Positions 61,950-64,000 of a stretch of 64,000 nt of DNA are shown here, piece after piece; the first letter of the stretch is position 1, and the number at the start of each line of letters is the position of its first letter. Both the position numbers and the translations under genes were made by a program. Origin of the DNA: Curtobacterium sp. VKM Ac-1395 (GTDB lineage Bacteria > Actinomycetota > Actinomycetes > Actinomycetales > Microbacteriaceae); NCBI RefSeq assembly GCF_015350975.1, contig NZ_JADKRX010000001.1:558001-622000 (forward strand), in the 5' to 3' direction. The notes under the pieces are model-generated. The model saw nothing but the letters and a program-made list of their open reading frames with translations, was not told where the DNA came from and made no database searches.

Positions 61950-64000
61950 GCCCCGAGGCGCGGACGGGACCCGAGGCGCGGACGGGGTCCGCCGCGCGGA
62001 CAGGGTCCGCAGCGCGAACGGGGTCCGCCGCGCGGAAGACCACCGTGCTGGTCGGGGACCGCCGGCTCGCGCTGACGAACCTCGACAAGGTGCTCTACCC
62101 GGAGACCGGCACGACGAAGGGCCGGGTCGTCGAGTACTACGAGCGCGTCGCGCCGTGGATGATCCCGCACGTGAAGGACCGGCCGGTCACCAGGAAGCGC
62201 TGGGCGAACGGCGTCGACGGCAAGGTCTTCTTCGAGAAGAACCTGCCCGACTCCGCGCCCGACTGGGTCCGGCACCACACGATCGAGCACTCCGACCACG
62301 ACAACGAGTACCCGATCGTCGACGACCTGCCGACGCTGGTGTGGATGGCGCAGCAGGCCGCGCTCGAGCTCCACGTGCCGCAGTGGCGGTTCGGCCCACG
62401 CGGCGGGAGGCAGGACCCGGACCGCCTGGTGCTGGACCTCGACCCGGGCGAGGGCGTCGGGCTCGCCGAGTGCGTCGAGGTGGCCGTGGCCGCACGCGAG
62501 ATCCTGCACGGCATGGGCCTCGACCCGTACCCGGTGACGTCCGGCTCGAAGGGCATCCACCTCTACGCAGCCCTGGACGGCCGCGCGTCGACGGACCAGG
62601 TGTCCGAGGTGGCCCACGAGCTGGCCAGGGCACTCGAGCAGGACCTGCCCGACCTGGTGCTGTCGTCGATGAGCCGGGCGGAGCGGCGGGGCAAGGTCTT
62701 CGTCGACTGGTCGCAGAACAACGGCAACAAGACGACGATCGCGCCGTACTCCCTGCGCGGGCGCGAGCGTCCGACCGTCGCCGCGCCCCGCACCTGGGAG
62801 GAGCTCACCGAGAAGGGGCTCGCCCAGCTGACGCTGGACGAGGTGCTCGAACGCCTGCAGGACCACGGCGACCTCCTCCACCCGGTCGCCGCCGGCGCCC
62901 TCTCGGTCGGCCGACCGGACGCCGGCCACTGGGACAGCGACCGCACGCAGGCCGCCAATGACGCAGAACGCGAAGCGCGGACGGGAGGCGCGGCGAACGA
63001 CCGCCTGACGACCTACCGTTCCAAGCGGGACGCGTCGAAGACCCCGGAGCCGGTCCCGCAGGACGCGCCGACGGTCCGGAAGGACGGCACCCCGACCTTC
63101 GTCATCCAGGAGCACCACGCCACCCGCGACCACTACGACTTCCGGCTGGAGCACGACGGCGTGCTCGTGAGCTGGGCGCTGCCGAAGGGGGAACCGACCG
63201 ACCCGGGGAAGAACCACCTCGCCGTGATGACCGAGGACCACCCGCTCGAGTACGGCACCTTCGAGGGCACGATCCCGCACGACGAGTACGGCGGGGGCAC
63301 CGTGACCCTCTGGGACGACGGCACCTACGACCTCGAGAAGTGGCGCGAGGGCGAGGAGGTCATCGTGACGCTGCACGGCCGGACGAACGGGAACCGGCGG
63401 CTCGCGCTCCTGCACACCCGCGGGCGCGGGAAGGGCCGGGAGGGCGACGAGAAGAACTGGCTCATCCACCGGACGAAGGACCAGCCCGACCCCGGGGCGG
63501 ACGGCACCCGATCGGAGGATGCGGGGCGAGCCTCCCGTCCGGCAGCCGGCGGCGGACGCACGACGCCCGGCGGGGGCCGCACGACGCCCGGCGGGGGCCG
63601 CACGACGCACGACGGGGGCGGTCCGCGCATCGCCCGAGCGGCCGAGGCCGACACCGACCCGGTCGAACGTCGGACGATGCAGGCGACGCTCGCCACGGGA
63701 GCGCCGACGCTCGACCCGGCGGACTGGGCGTTCGAGATGAAGTGGGACGGCGTCCGGGCGCTCGCGACGGTCCGCGACGGGGTGGTCTCGCTGCGCAGCC
63801 GGAACGGCAACGACCTGACGGCGCAGTACCCGGAGCTCGCGGAACTCGGGGAGCGGGCCGGGGTCGACGGTGTCTTCGACGGCGAGGTCGTCGCGCTCGA
63901 CGACCGTGGCCGACCGTCCTTCCAGCTCCTGCAGAACCGGATGGGGCTCACGAAGAAGCGCGAGGTGGCGGCGGCACGTGCGCAGACGCCCGTGCGGTTC
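61946..64000 (+). CDS. ligD: Multifunctional ATP-dependent DNA ligase LigD (3' truncated)
   Basis: The frame is open to the window end (685 codons). Order: short repeat-rich N-tail; primase/polymerase domain (about residues 30-300, TNLDKVLYPETG, DLDPGEG, SGSKGIHLYA); 3'-phosphoesterase domain (about 365-520, HHATRDHYDFRLEHDG with the His-Asp-His set); Gly/Thr-rich linker with TTPGGGR repeats; ligase domain with the nucleotidyl Lys599 in EMKWDGVRA. It fills, trims and seals broken ends with Ku. GTG start overlaps the SDR stop. The C-terminal OB-fold lies outside the window. Confidence 0.93.
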   Translation, partial: MSPEARTGPEARTGSAARTGSAARTGSAARKTTVLVGDRRLALTNLDKVLYPETGTTKGRVVEYYERVAPWMIPHVKDRPVTRKRWANGVDGKVFFEKNLPDSAPDWVRHHTIEHSDHDNEYPIVDDLPTLVWMAQQAALELHVPQWRFGPRGGRQDPDRLVLDLDPGEGVGLAECVEVAVAAREILHGMGLDPYPVTSGSKGIHLYAALDGRASTDQVSEVAHELARALEQDLPDLVLSSMSRAERRGKVFVDWSQNNGNKTTIAPYSLRGRERPTVAAPRTWEELTEKGLAQLTLDEVLERLQDHGDLLHPVAAGALSVGRPDAGHWDSDRTQAANDAEREARTGGAANDRLTTYRSKRDASKTPEPVPQDAPTVRKDGTPTFVIQEHHATRDHYDFRLEHDGVLVSWALPKGEPTDPGKNHLAVMTEDHPLEYGTFEGTIPHDEYGGGTVTLWDDGTYDLEKWREGEEVIVTLHGRTNGNRRLALLHTRGRGKGREGDEKNWLIHRTKDQPDPGADGTRSEDAGRASRPAAGGGRTTPGGGRTTPGGGRTTHDGGGPRIARAAEADTDPVERRTMQATLATGAPTLDPADWAFEMKWDGVRALATVRDGVVSLRSRNGNDLTAQYPELAELGERAGVDGVFDGEVVALDDRGRPSFQLLQNRMGLTKKREVAAARAQTPVRF
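61955..62034 (+). repeat. 18-bp repeats encoding PEARTG/SAARTG in LigD N-tail
   Basis: Five 18-bp units encode PEARTG, PEARTG, SAARTG, SAARTG and SAARKT directly after the start codon. They precede the polymerase domain and add a basic, disordered tail. A copy-number-variable tract. Confidence 0.75.

Overview
The window is a 64 kb stretch of a high-GC actinobacterial chromosome. GTG starts, ATGA/GTGA start-stop overlaps, a DtxR/IdeR-type iron box, Ku plus a three-domain LigD, and the overall gene set fit the Microbacteriaceae; a Curtobacterium-like plant-associated strain is my best guess, inferred from gene content rather than from any marker gene. No rRNA, tRNA, IS element, prophage or CRISPR array was seen.

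Layout. 0-9 kb: a phosphodiesterase-like protein, then a nucleoside-type utilisation operon (GntR regulator, ADP-ribosylglycohydrolase-fold hydrolase, NCS1 permease, PfkB kinase), two short-chain dehydrogenases and an XRE regulator. 9-13 kb: an iron-siderophore ABC importer read leftwards from an IdeR-like box. 13-18.5 kb: small conserved proteins, a TetR regulator, a ThrE-type exporter, OsmC and a secreted lectin-M23 endopeptidase fusion. 18.5-22.6 kb: gamma-glutamyltransferase beside several decayed genes (FCD-regulator tail, frameshifted NYN protein, restriction-subunit tail). 22.6-34.5 kb: household and stress genes, including a three-gene envelope-stress operon and a TetR-controlled multidrug exporter. 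34.8-39.4 kb: a second nucleoside operon (LacI, nucleoside hydrolase, MFS permease, ribokinase) with twin LacI operators. 54.4-64 kb: a monooxygenase-like membrane protein, a large secreted GH3 glycosidase with swapped domain order, and an NHEJ locus (Ku, SDR, LigD running off the end).

The most notable region is 40.5-54.4 kb, a compact thiopeptide-type RiPP cluster inserted after a Ppx/GppA gene. Two Cys/Ser-rich precursor peptides bracket it: A1 (58 aa, 40604-40780) at the front and A2 (46 aa, apparently CTG-initiated, 53878-54018) at the back. Between them, in one direction and mostly with 4-bp or larger overlaps, lie an ABC exporter pair, a LanB-type glutamyl-tRNA dehydratase half, a probable pyridine synthase, a leader-binding E1-like protein, a YcaO cyclodehydratase ending in a proline-rich PxPxP-like tail, a degenerate nitroreductase-fold protein, a glutamate-elimination/azoline-dehydrogenase fusion, a 59-aa hydrophobic protein and an M20 amidohydrolase. 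The core set matches the lactazole (laz) architecture, in particular the fused elimination-dehydrogenase enzyme, but the ABC pair, the second nitroreductase-like protein, the M20 hydrolase and the second precursor are extra. Each precursor gene is followed by an RNA hairpin that could set precursor-to-enzyme stoichiometry. The cluster reads visibly less GC-rich than its neighbours, which suggests acquisition by transfer.

A recurring theme is a family of near-identical palindromic terminators (GACGGGAGGC...GCCTCCCGTC) after three unrelated transcription units. All calls are from reading the sequence; no database search was possible.
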